A DNA stretch of 8,354 nucleotides from DATGHS01 sp035307785 (GCA_035307785.1 DATGHS010000431.1:1-8354), one strand, 5' to 3'. Counted from the stretch's first letter, positions 1 through 7,465 are shown. Numbers and translations are program-made. The notes: generated from the sequence alone by a model not told the origin.

Positions 1-1377
<1,377 letters not shown>

Positions 1378-1393
1378 GACTGATCCAAGGCCA

Positions 1394-1455
1394 GCAGGCG
1401 AGTCTTCGAGCCTGCGGGGTTCTTGACCCGACAGGCTCGAAGACTCGCCTGTCGG
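1394..1455. repeat. Head-to-head pair of TCGAAGACTC-loop palindromes forming a long inverted repeat
   Basis: Bases 1395-1414 and 1432-1451 are perfect 20-bp inverted repeats separated by 17 bases. Each arm is itself a small hairpin. Unit one (1394-1415) has stem GCAGGC/GCCTGC and unit two (1428-1455) has stem CCGACAGGC/GCCTGTCGG. Both enclose the same 10-base loop, TCGAAGACTC, read on the minus strand for unit one and the plus strand for unit two. A third copy lies at 6365-6392. The pair sits between the NatA stop and the NatB start, inside a presumed operon. It could attenuate transcription or stabilise the mRNA, or it may simply be a REP-like dispersed element. Confidence 0.9.
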
Positions 1456-1462
1456 CTTGACT

Positions 1463-2221
1463 TTACTTTTGCCCGTTCGCCAGCACCGGCCCCACTTCCG
1501 CCAGTTTCAGAAACATCTCCACCAGGCCGTTGCAGCCGGTGCTTTCGCGCAGCTGCGCAAGCGTGCCTTCGCGCACCAGCCGACCGCGATGCAGCAGGCC
1601 GAAGCGGTCGCACAGCCGCTCGGCTTCGTCCAGACGATGCGTGGTAACAATGGCAGCTTTGCCTTCGTTCCGCAGCAGGCCGATGTATTCAACAATCACC
1701 TGACTGCCGAGCACATCAAGGCCCAAGGTGGGCTCGTCGAGCAGCAGGACGGGCGGCCGGTGAATGAGAGCCCGCGCCAAATGCACGCGCTGTTTTTGCC
1801 CGGTGCTCAGGGTAGCGCAGCGGCGATGCAGGAATTCGCGCAACCCCAGCATGCCAGCGAGGCGATCCAGCTCGCGGGCCGCGTCCATCGGCTCCACGCC
1901 GTACAGGTCAGCGAAATACAGCAGCATTTCCCGCACAGTGAGCCACTGGTACAAGCCGGCGCTGGCCGAAACGAGGCCGACGCGACGTTTCACTTCTTCC
2001 GGGGCTCTGGCGGAAGTAAAGCCGGCGATCGACGCTTCCCCGTCGGTGGGTTTCAGCAACCCGAGGATCATGCGAATGGTGGTGGTCTTGCCGGCCCCAT
2101 TAGGGCCCAATAGGCCGTATACCTCGCCGGGCCGCACGGTGAAGGAAACGTCGTCTACCGCCAGCAGCTCGCCGCCGCCGGACAGTTCAAACCGCTTCGT
2201 AAGGTGGCGAACTTCGATCAT
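1463..2221 (-). CDS. NatA-type ABC transporter ATP-binding protein
   Basis: This is the cytoplasmic ATPase that powers the NatB-type permease encoded just downstream. With the start MIEVRHLTKRF (ATG complement at 2219-2221) it is 252 residues, normal for the family. Walker A is GPNGAGKTT (39-47), the ABC signature is LSTGQKQR (138-145), Walker B is VLLLDEP (158-164) with catalytic E163, the D-loop is GLD (167-169), and the switch histidine is H195 in VTTH. The Q-loop position reads GLVSASAGLYQWLT (82-95) and lacks the usual glutamine; I believe this is common in the NatA branch. The open frame extends upstream to 2275, but those 18 extra residues come largely from a heptamer tandem repeat and precede the normal domain start, so I reject them. 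No clear Shine-Dalgarno is visible before 2221. The closest characterised relative by type is Bacillus NatA. The substrate cannot be read from the sequence. Confidence 0.93.
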   Translation of the reverse strand: MIEVRHLTKRFELSGGGELLAVDDVSFTVRPGEVYGLLGPNGAGKTTTIRMILGLLKPTDGEASIAGFTSARAPEEVKRRVGLVSASAGLYQWLTVREMLLYFADLYGVEPMDAARELDRLAGMLGLREFLHRRCATLSTGQKQRVHLARALIHRPPVLLLDEPTLGLDVLGSQVIVEYIGLLRNEGKAAIVTTHRLDEAERLCDRFGLLHRGRLVREGTLAQLRESTGCNGLVEMFLKLAEVGPVLANGQK

Positions 2222-2231
2222 GGGTAGAACT

Positions 2232-2259
2232 GGAAGTAGGAAGTAGGGAATAGGGAAGA
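2232..2259. repeat. Tandem 7-bp repeat upstream of the NatA gene
   Basis: Four consecutive heptamers read GGAAGTA, GGAAGTA, GGGAATA and GGGAAGA on the plus strand. They lie 10 bases upstream of the NatA start, in its 5' leader, where the minus-strand copy is pyrimidine-rich. Translated in frame they produce the spurious N-terminal extension that ends ...FPIPYFLLPVLP. The function is unknown. The position would allow an effect on translation initiation or slippage variation. Confidence 0.8.
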
Positions 2260-2289
2260 TAATGCGGGCTGACAAGGTGAGACCAATTC

Positions 2290-2319
2290 AAAGCCCAGGG
2301 ACTCCCGTCCCTGGGCTTT
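2290..2319. repeat. GCCCAGGGAC palindrome, copy 1, between divergent NatA and bamA
   Basis: Perfect 13-bp arms, AAAGCCCAGGGAC (2290-2302) and GTCCCTGGGCTTT (2307-2319), enclose a TCCC loop. The stem is GC-rich and its right arm ends in TTT, so it resembles an intrinsic terminator. However, it lies in a divergent upstream region where no gene ends. A second copy is at 4828-4851, beyond the other end of bamA, which suggests a dispersed palindromic element. Confidence 0.9.
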
Positions 2320-2339
2320 CTCGAAATCCGCCTTTCCTC

Positions 2340-2367
2340 TTGACCTTCCGCCGAACTTTAATTATTC
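2340..2367 (+). promoter_or_regulatory. Possible promoter for bamA
   Basis: TTGACC (2340-2345) matches a sigma-70-type -35 box in five of six bases. A spacer of 16 bases leads to TTATTC (2362-2367), a poor -10 box inside the AT-rich patch TTTAATTATT. It would place transcription about 95 bases before the bamA start. It is the best candidate in the 249-bp divergent gap, but the -10 is weak and planctomycete promoters often do not resemble those of E. coli. Confidence 0.22.
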
Positions 2368-2470
2368 CCCCCGCTCGCGCCGAAAAATTGCTTGGTGATT
2401 CCATCTCCTGGATAAGGCCAGAAGGCGGGGGCAACGGCGCAAGATCAACTTTCCGATACGGGGACCGGGC

Positions 2471-4804
2471 ATGAACGCGATGGACCGCGGGTTGGTGCGC
2501 TTCGCCCTGGTGGCCGGTGGCTTGCTGCTGGCGATCTGTCTCGGGTACGCGCAAACTCCAACCGAGCCGTTGGTGGCCGATGTGATCCCCGTCGGCAATA
2601 AAATTGTCTCGCGCGAGAAGATTCTCAACCAGATGCGCACCAAGCCGGGCAATTATTTCCGGCTGGCGACTCTGGAAGACGACCAGCGCACCCTGTACCA
2701 GTCTGGTTCCTTCAAGGACGTGCGCATGCGCACGCAGGTCGGCTCCGACGGCCGGGTCACTGTCTACGTCGATGTGTTGGAAATGCCCAGCCTCATCAAG
2801 GAAGTGAAATACGAAGGCAACCGGGCGCTCAAGGAGGATGCCCTACTTGGACTCACGGGCTTGCACATCGGCATGCCGATGAATCCCATCACCAACCAGG
2901 TGGCCTGCCAAAAAATTCTCTCCAAGTATCAAGAAGACGGTCATCTGTTCGCGAGCGTGAACCTCAAGGAAGGCAACAAGCTCGACGACACGCGCGTTGT
3001 GTTCGACATTACCGAAGGTCCGGTCGTGCGCGTGCAAAAAACGGTGATGGTCGGGCAGGGAAGCTGGGTAAGTTCCGCCCGCCTCCGCAGCCAGATTATG
3101 ACCTCCCGTACCATTTTGGGCATCGGCGGCAAGTTCAACACGAGGATGGTGGAAGAAGACGTCAATATTTTGCGGAATTACTTCCGCACCCTTGGTTATC
3201 TCAATGTGCGCGTCGATCCGGAATTCATTCCGTGCCGGAACGAGAGCCGCGTAACCGTCGTCTACCACATCAGCGAAGGCGCCCAGTATCATGTGGGCAC
3301 AGTCGAGGTAACGGGAAACAAATCGCAGGCCGAAGGCCAGTTGCTGAAGCTGACGTCGATCAAGGAAGGCGACCTGTACGATAAAAACGTCATTGCTGCC
3401 GACATCCGAAACATCACCGATAAATATGGCTACCGGGGCCAGCGCGTGACGGTGGAAGAGAAGCATTTTGAGACCGACACTCCGGGTGTGGTCAATATTC
3501 AGTATCAAGTGGTGGAACAACCGCCCGCCCGGGTGGGCGACATCAACCTCATTGGCAATGACCGCACGCAGGATCGCATCATTCTGCGGAACCTGGGCTT
3601 CTACCCCGGCCAGGTACTGACCTGGCCCGACATCCGGGCGGCGGAGCAGAATCTGGCCAGGCTCGGCATCTTCGAAGTAGATCAGGAAAAAGGCATTCGG
3701 CCCACGATCGTCATTCGTGACCAGGATTCGGACAATCCGTACAAGACGATCGACGTGAACGTGAAAGAAACGTCGACCGGCACTTTTATGCTCGGCTTAG
3801 GCGTAAACTCTGACGCGGGCTTGAACGGTCAAATCGTGCTGAATGAACGCAATTTCGACATTCTCCGCTTCCCGCGCAGCCTGGACGACTTGCTCAGCGG
3901 CAACGCCTTTCGTGGAGCCGGCCAGGAGTTTCGGCTGGAAGCCATGCCAGGCACCGTGTTCCAGCGTTACACCGCAAGTTGGCGTGAACCTTCACTGTTC
4001 GACACACCCTTCCAGTTGGCTCTGAGCGGTTATTATTACGAGCGAGGCTTTATTGAATACACCGAAAGCCGCGTCGGCGGACGCGTAACACTCGGCCGGC
4101 AGCTCGACCGCATGTGGAGCGCAAATGAAACCATCCGCGTGGAAGGCGTCGACCTTTACAATATTCCGGCCACCGTGCCGACTTCGATCTCGAACTATGC
4201 CGGCTGGAGCTTCTTGACTGGGTTCCGCTCCGCCTTGGTTCGCGATGCTCGTGACTCTTACTTGCGGCCAACTACCGGCAGTCAGCTGGAGCTAGCGTTC
4301 GAACAAGTGGTGGGAAACTATACGTTCCCCATTGCGACGGTTGACTTTACGAAGTACTTCACCACCTTTGCCCGGCGCGATGGCAGCGGCAAGCAGGTGC
4401 TGGCCATTCGCACCATGGTGGGCTGGGAGGGAATCGACACGCCGGTGTTCGAACGTTTCTACGCCGGCGGTTTCCGCAGCATTCGCGGCTTCGCCTATCG
4501 CGGCGTGGGTCCATTTATCAACGGCTTCAACCAGGGTGGCGACTTCACCCTCTTGAATAGCGCCGAGTACTCGATCCCGATTCTGGCCAACGACAAACTT
4601 TGGGGCGTCGTCTTCGCCGACGGCGGCACCGTCGAACCCACGATTGGCATTACGAATTACCGCGTCTCGGTGGGCACCGGCCTCCGCATCATTACGCCGC
4701 TCACCGGCCCTGTGCCGATCGCCCTCGACTTCGCCTACCCCATCGTGAAGGCGCCGGGTGACATCAAACAGATCTTCAGCTTCTATGTGGGATTTGGTCT
4801 GTAA
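2471..4804 (+). CDS. bamA: BamA/Omp85-family outer membrane protein assembly factor
   Basis: This is the outer-membrane insertase that folds beta-barrel proteins into the outer membrane. The 777-residue precursor starts MNAMDRGLVRF and has a hydrophobic signal segment (about 7-25) with likely cleavage near GYA|QT (27/28). Cys23 lies in LAIC, which does not fit a lipobox. Five POTRA-like repeats can be traced at about 34-104, 106-184, 185-271, 272-351 and 353-435, most showing the V/I-x-G-N-x (KEVKYEGNRAL, GTVEVTGNK, GDINLIGNDR) and YxxxGxF/Y patterns. The 16-stranded D15/Omp85 barrel follows from about 436 to 777. The conserved loop-6 motif is SIRGFAYRG (670-678), with the invariant arginine at R672. 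The length resembles E. coli BamA (about 810 residues). The chain ends FSFYVGFGL, so the last residue is Leu rather than the common aromatic. A second in-frame ATG at 2480 is possible; 2471 follows a weak GGGGAC-type site. It has its own upstream region and is convergent with the P450 gene. Confidence 0.93.
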   Translation: MNAMDRGLVRFALVAGGLLLAICLGYAQTPTEPLVADVIPVGNKIVSREKILNQMRTKPGNYFRLATLEDDQRTLYQSGSFKDVRMRTQVGSDGRVTVYVDVLEMPSLIKEVKYEGNRALKEDALLGLTGLHIGMPMNPITNQVACQKILSKYQEDGHLFASVNLKEGNKLDDTRVVFDITEGPVVRVQKTVMVGQGSWVSSARLRSQIMTSRTILGIGGKFNTRMVEEDVNILRNYFRTLGYLNVRVDPEFIPCRNESRVTVVYHISEGAQYHVGTVEVTGNKSQAEGQLLKLTSIKEGDLYDKNVIAADIRNITDKYGYRGQRVTVEEKHFETDTPGVVNIQYQVVEQPPARVGDINLIGNDRTQDRIILRNLGFYPGQVLTWPDIRAAEQNLARLGIFEVDQEKGIRPTIVIRDQDSDNPYKTIDVNVKETSTGTFMLGLGVNSDAGLNGQIVLNERNFDILRFPRSLDDLLSGNAFRGAGQEFRLEAMPGTVFQRYTASWREPSLFDTPFQLALSGYYYERGFIEYTESRVGGRVTLGRQLDRMWSANETIRVEGVDLYNIPATVPTSISNYAGWSFLTGFRSALVRDARDSYLRPTTGSQLELAFEQVVGNYTFPIATVDFTKYFTTFARRDGSGKQVLAIRTMVGWEGIDTPVFERFYAGGFRSIRGFAYRGVGPFINGFNQGGDFTLLNSAEYSIPILANDKLWGVVFADGGTVEPTIGITNYRVSVGTGLRIITPLTGPVPIALDFAYPIVKAPGDIKQIFSFYVGFGL

Positions 4805-4822
4805 GGAGTGTGTCGTGAGTTC

Positions 4823-6343
4823 TCAAAGCCCAGGGACGGCAGTCCCTGGGCAATCCAACTTCACCATTTCATGCACATTCCCCGTCACGGGCACGGCTTC
4901 AAAGCGACGATCCTGCGGTGCCAGCACCATTGGCATACCGTGTCTGGGTCCCATGGTTACGCTCACGTAGCGGTCGATGCGGGCGTGTGGCGCCATTGTG
5001 AAGCGCCATTTCTGCACCAGCCGAGCCAGGACAATTTTCATCATCGCCATTGCCAGGTTCTTGCCGATGCACCAGCGCGGTCCCGCACTAAAGGGCAGAT
5101 ACTCATACTGATTGGGGTCGATGCCGAACCAGCGCTCGGGCCAGAATCGCTCCGGCTCCTCATATAGCTCCGGCAAATGATGCGTGATGAAGTGGCTGCA
5201 TATCACCCGGTCGCGCGGCCGCAGCGCAACACCGCCCAGTTCTGCTTCGCGCGAGACAATGCGGATAGTGAATGGCACCGGCGGCAGAATGCGCATCGAT
5301 TCCTTCAACACTGCTTCCAAGTACGGCAGCCGATCCATGTCTTCGAGGCTCGGGGCCGACCATTGCAGCACGTGCCAGAGTTCATCGCAAAGATTTGCCA
5401 GCACTTCCGGATGCTGGGAGAGCAGGAACAGCGTCCAAGTGAGTGCGTTCGCCTGAGTTTCATAACTTGCGGCGAAAAGAATTGTGGCCTGGCCCAGCAA
5501 ATCGGCATCCGTCATTTGGCCTTCGGAAGAATCGCGACAGCGGACGAGCAAATCGAGCAGGTCACCCTTTGAATGCGGCATGCGGAATGCGGAATGCGGA
5601 ATTGAAGAAGTCGATTCCGCATTTCGCATTCCGCATTCCGCATTCCGCCGCCTGGCGCGGATCATCGCCTTCAATTCCCGCTCCATCTTTTCGGCATGCC
5701 GGAGTAACCGTCGCATCGGCGTGCCGGGCAGATTGAACGGGAACAGAAACACACCGAGCCGCCAGTTCAGATTAAAGAGTTCGCCGATCATGTCGCCGAG
5801 GCGGTCGGATTGAGCAGGGTTTTCACGACCAAAGAGAATGCGAGCCGAAAGATGCAGCATCATTTTCTTGACCAGCCCGCTCGCATCCACCACGCAACCG
5901 GTTGGCCACGAATGTAGCAGCCGATCCGTGCCGGCAACGACTTCGTCGTGATAGCTGTCGATGGCCTTCTTTGCAAAAAAGCCGATGACTTGCTGCCGTT
6001 GCTGCCGGTGCTTTTCGCCATTCATGGCCGTGAGGCCGAAGCGGACACGCCGCAGCGCGGAGCTGGCCGGGCCGCCGCGCGTTTGGGCCGATGTGTGGTA
6101 CGTCGCAATGTCGCCGAGCACCAGGCGGTTGTACTCCGGTCCGAGAGCCAGCACGCTTTTCTGCTCGTGCTTCTTCCACGGCATCACGCTGCCGCAATAC
6201 GAGAGTGGGCCCAGCTCGCGGTAGGCATCCCACAGGCAACGCACCGGATCGCGCACAAACTGTGTGAACCAGCTCAATGCGGCAACGCCATGCAACCCCG
6301 GTGGCGTGTGAGTGCGAGCAGGTGTATCCAATAGTGCTGGCAT
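4823..6343 (-). CDS. Cytochrome P450 with an in-frame palindromic insertion
   Basis: This is a heme-thiolate monooxygenase, presumably cytoplasmic, using electrons from a ferredoxin or flavodoxin not encoded here. In this 506-residue protein the heme loop is FSAGPRWCIG (418-427), matching FxxGxRxCxG, with C425 as the iron ligand. ExxR is E348-R351, the PERF-type motif is PERWF (402-406), and the I-helix oxygen-activation segment is AASYETQ (291-297) with E295 and T296. The usual C-helix W-x-x-x-R reads H112-x-x-x-R116. No N-terminal membrane anchor is seen. Residues 234-258 are encoded by a 75-bp palindrome inserted exactly in frame, between the expected G and H helices. The last nine residues (498-506) and the stop codon are encoded by or abut another palindrome. 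Without both it would be about 472 residues, closer to usual bacterial P450s. The start is supported by a GGAAGGAA site four bases upstream. The substrate is unknown; the motif style resembles the fatty-acid/terpene-type bacterial clans more than the P450cam class, but that is a weak inference. Confidence 0.93.
   Translation of the reverse strand: MPALLDTPARTHTPPGLHGVAALSWFTQFVRDPVRCLWDAYRELGPLSYCGSVMPWKKHEQKSVLALGPEYNRLVLGDIATYHTSAQTRGGPASSALRRVRFGLTAMNGEKHRQQRQQVIGFFAKKAIDSYHDEVVAGTDRLLHSWPTGCVVDASGLVKKMMLHLSARILFGRENPAQSDRLGDMIGELFNLNWRLGVFLFPFNLPGTPMRRLLRHAEKMERELKAMIRARRRNAECGMRNAESTSSIPHSAFRMPHSKGDLLDLLVRCRDSSEGQMTDADLLGQATILFAASYETQANALTWTLFLLSQHPEVLANLCDELWHVLQWSAPSLEDMDRLPYLEAVLKESMRILPPVPFTIRIVSREAELGGVALRPRDRVICSHFITHHLPELYEEPERFWPERWFGIDPNQYEYLPFSAGPRWCIGKNLAMAMMKIVLARLVQKWRFTMAPHARIDRYVSVTMGPRHGMPMVLAPQDRRFEAVPVTGNVHEMVKLDCPGTAVPGL
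4828..4851. repeat. GCCCAGGGAC palindrome, copy 2, at the bamA/P450 convergent junction
   Basis: Perfect 10-bp arms, GCCCAGGGAC (4828-4837) and GTCCCTGGGC (4842-4851), enclose a GGCA loop. It shares 15 consecutive bases with copy 1 (TCAAAGCCCAGGGAC, at 4823-4837 and 2288-2302). It begins 23 bases after the bamA stop and lies inside the 3' end of the P450 frame. The position would suit a shared bidirectional terminator for the two convergent genes, but no T-tract follows on the plus strand. Confidence 0.88.
5571..5645. repeat. GGAATGC palindromic repeat inside the P450 gene
   Basis: The 32-base arms at 5571-5602 and 5614-5645 are reverse complements with two mismatches and enclose an 11-base loop. 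Each arm is built from about four copies of the 7-mer GGAATGC or its close variants. The element is 75 bp, a multiple of three, and is read on the minus strand as NAECGMRNAE ... SIPHSAFRMPHS, a low-information peptide unlike any P450 segment. Similar peptides recur, as I recall, in many planctomycete and related predicted proteins, which points to a dispersed element. Confidence 0.93.
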
Positions 6344-6347
6344 AGGG

Positions 6348-6355
6348 TTCCTTCC
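6348..6355 (-). promoter_or_regulatory. Ribosome binding site of the P450 gene
   Basis: On the minus strand the sequence GGAAGGAA ends four bases before the ATG complement at 6341-6343. This is a good Shine-Dalgarno match at slightly short spacing. It supports 6343 as the P450 start. Confidence 0.7.
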
Positions 6356-6364
6356 CGGCTAAAC

Positions 6365-6392
6365 CCGCAAGGCTCGAAGACTCGCCTTGCGG
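6365..6392. repeat. TCGAAGACTC-loop palindrome, single copy
   Basis: Arms CCGCAAGGC (6365-6373) and GCCTTGCGG (6384-6392) pair perfectly around TCGAAGACTC. The loop is identical to that of the copies at 1394-1455, but the stem differs by paired, compensatory changes. It lies 22 bases upstream of the P450 start, in its leader. Confidence 0.88.
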
Positions 6393-6430
6393 CTTGGCAA
6401 GCCGCGGGGCGAGCGCAGCGAGCCCCGCGG
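6389..6430. repeat. Overlapping GC-rich inverted repeats
   Basis: GCGGCTT (6389-6395) pairs with AAGCCGC (6399-6405) around GGC, and CCGCGGGGC (6402-6410) pairs with GCCCCGCGG (6422-6430) around an 11-base loop, GAGCGCAGCGA. The two overlap each other, and the first also overlaps the preceding TCGAAGACTC hairpin, so they are mutually exclusive folds. They sit in the 178-bp gap between divergent P450 and epimerase genes. No function is established. Confidence 0.75.
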
Positions 6431-6460
6431 GTCAAAGCGTAACAGAACCTGCACTTTTGG

Positions 6461-6478
6461 GCAAGCGCGCCCGCTTGC
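6461..6478. repeat. Small hairpin upstream of the epimerase gene
   Basis: GCAAGCG (6461-6467) pairs perfectly with CGCTTGC (6472-6478) around a CGCC loop. It lies 43 bases before the epimerase start, probably within its leader or promoter region. A similar CCGCTTGCGGC string recurs at 7446-7455, just before actA. Confidence 0.6.
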
Positions 6479-6521
6479 GGCTACGCCGAGCCGAGCATAA
6501 AACGCTGGCAGAGGAACTACC

Positions 6522-7415
6522 ATGTCTTTCCCTCTAGCACTGCATTCTGTCAGTTATGCCGGCGTCTGGCCGGGACAGGCCCGGCTTTCGCTGGAAGACT
6601 TTTTCCAGCGCGCGAAGTCGCTGGGATTTGATGCCGTCATGCTCATGGCCAAGCGGCCGCACCTTTCGCCGCTCGACCATAATCTCGAATCGTGCGGGCA
6701 GATCCGCCAGTATCTGGATAAGCTCGGTCTGCGGGTCGCCTGCCTGGCTGGTTACAACGATTTCTGCCAGGCCGCCGACCGGCCCGATATCCCTACGCGG
6801 GAAATGCAGCTACTTTACATTCGCGATCTCTGCCGCATGGCACACGAGCTGGATTGCAACTTGGTCCGCGTTTTCACCGGCTTCGGCACGCCGCACTTAT
6901 CGCCGCAGCAGCAATGGGACAATTGCGTTCAGGCGCTGCGCGAAGCGGCCGGGCATTTTGCGGCCCCGTACGGCATCACGATTGGCGTCCAGAACCATCA
7001 CGACGTCGCGGTGCACCACGACAGTTTGTTCGACCTACTCCAGGAGATCGACCTGCCGAACTGCAAGGCAATGTTCGACGCGTGGTCGCCGGCGCTGCAA
7101 GGCATCGACATCGCGGCCGCGGTGAAGGAAATGGCCCCGTACATCGTGCACACCACTGTGGCCGACTATGTGCGCCGCCCACGCTTCCGTTATGAGCCGG
7201 CGCTGGTCAATTACAGTCGCGAACCGGATGCGATTCGAGCCGTGCCGATGGGCGAAGGCTTCATCGACTATCGGAGCTTCTTTCAAGCGCTGCGTGAGAT
7301 GGGCTACTCAGGTTATGTGGCCTACGAAATGTGTTCCCCGCTTCGCGGCGGGGGCAGCGAAGACAATCTCGATTGCTGCGCGAAACAATTCGTTCGTTAT
7401 CTGAAGGAACTGTGA
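6522..7415 (+). CDS. Sugar phosphate isomerase/epimerase, xylose-isomerase-like TIM barrel
   Basis: This is a cytoplasmic enzyme of the AP endonuclease 2/xylose isomerase-like superfamily (IolE, IolI, DTE types), which interconverts sugars or inositol derivatives with a divalent metal. Its 297 residues fit the family length (about 270-310). It opens SFPLALHSVSYAG, a typical first barrel strand. Candidate metal-site residues lie on later strands: Q157-N158-H159 in GVQNHHD, D186 in MFDAWSP, H210 in YIVHTTVADY, and E269 in VAYEMCSP. The position usually held by the first glutamate (ENH) is Gln here. GEGFIDYRSFFQAL (244-257) is the common loop before the last strand. The start is set by GAGGA at 6511-6515, six bases before the ATG. 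It is divergent from the P450 gene and 55 bp upstream of actA, so it may precede or share the actA transcript, though no functional link is evident. The exact substrate cannot be assigned. Confidence 0.88.
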   Translation: MSFPLALHSVSYAGVWPGQARLSLEDFFQRAKSLGFDAVMLMAKRPHLSPLDHNLESCGQIRQYLDKLGLRVACLAGYNDFCQAADRPDIPTREMQLLYIRDLCRMAHELDCNLVRVFTGFGTPHLSPQQQWDNCVQALREAAGHFAAPYGITIGVQNHHDVAVHHDSLFDLLQEIDLPNCKAMFDAWSPALQGIDIAAAVKEMAPYIVHTTVADYVRRPRFRYEPALVNYSREPDAIRAVPMGEGFIDYRSFFQALREMGYSGYVAYEMCSPLRGGGSEDNLDCCAKQFVRYLKEL

Positions 7416-7460
7416 CTGGCATAGAAGTTGCGTCAGAATGACCGCCGCTTGCGGCGCAGC

Positions 7461-7465
7461 AGGAG
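7461..7465 (+). promoter_or_regulatory. Ribosome binding site deciding the actA start
   Basis: AGGAG lies five bases before ATG 7471. The upstream in-frame ATG at 7438 has no such site, and it would add 11 residues (MTAACGAAGAL) that come partly from a small palindrome (7443-7456). The start at 7471 is therefore preferred. Confidence 0.75.

Noticed and set aside
1457..2113. Open frame of 218 codons on the plus strand
   Set aside because: It lies antisense to the NatA gene, which has all ABC motifs. It is a high-GC shadow frame with no recognisable domain.
2222..2275. N-terminal extension of the NatA protein beginning MSARIIFPIPYF
   Set aside because: It is encoded mostly by a heptamer tandem repeat, precedes the conserved domain start MIEVRHLTKRF, and has no ribosome binding site.
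2290..2319. Intrinsic terminator
   Set aside because: The hairpin and short T run look similar, but both flanking genes start here and point away, so nothing needs terminating. A repeat copy elsewhere explains it better.
2490..2550. Lipoprotein signal in the BamA precursor
   Set aside because: Cys23 follows Ile, and LAIC does not satisfy the lipobox, which needs a small residue before Cys. An ordinary signal peptide fits better.
2843..3520. Open frame of 225 codons on the minus strand
   Set aside because: It is antisense to the POTRA region of bamA and has no domain features of its own.
5571..5645. CRISPR array or true coding repeat domain
   Set aside because: The 7-mers are contiguous without spacers and are arranged as inverted arms. 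The peptide has no counterpart in P450 enzymes.
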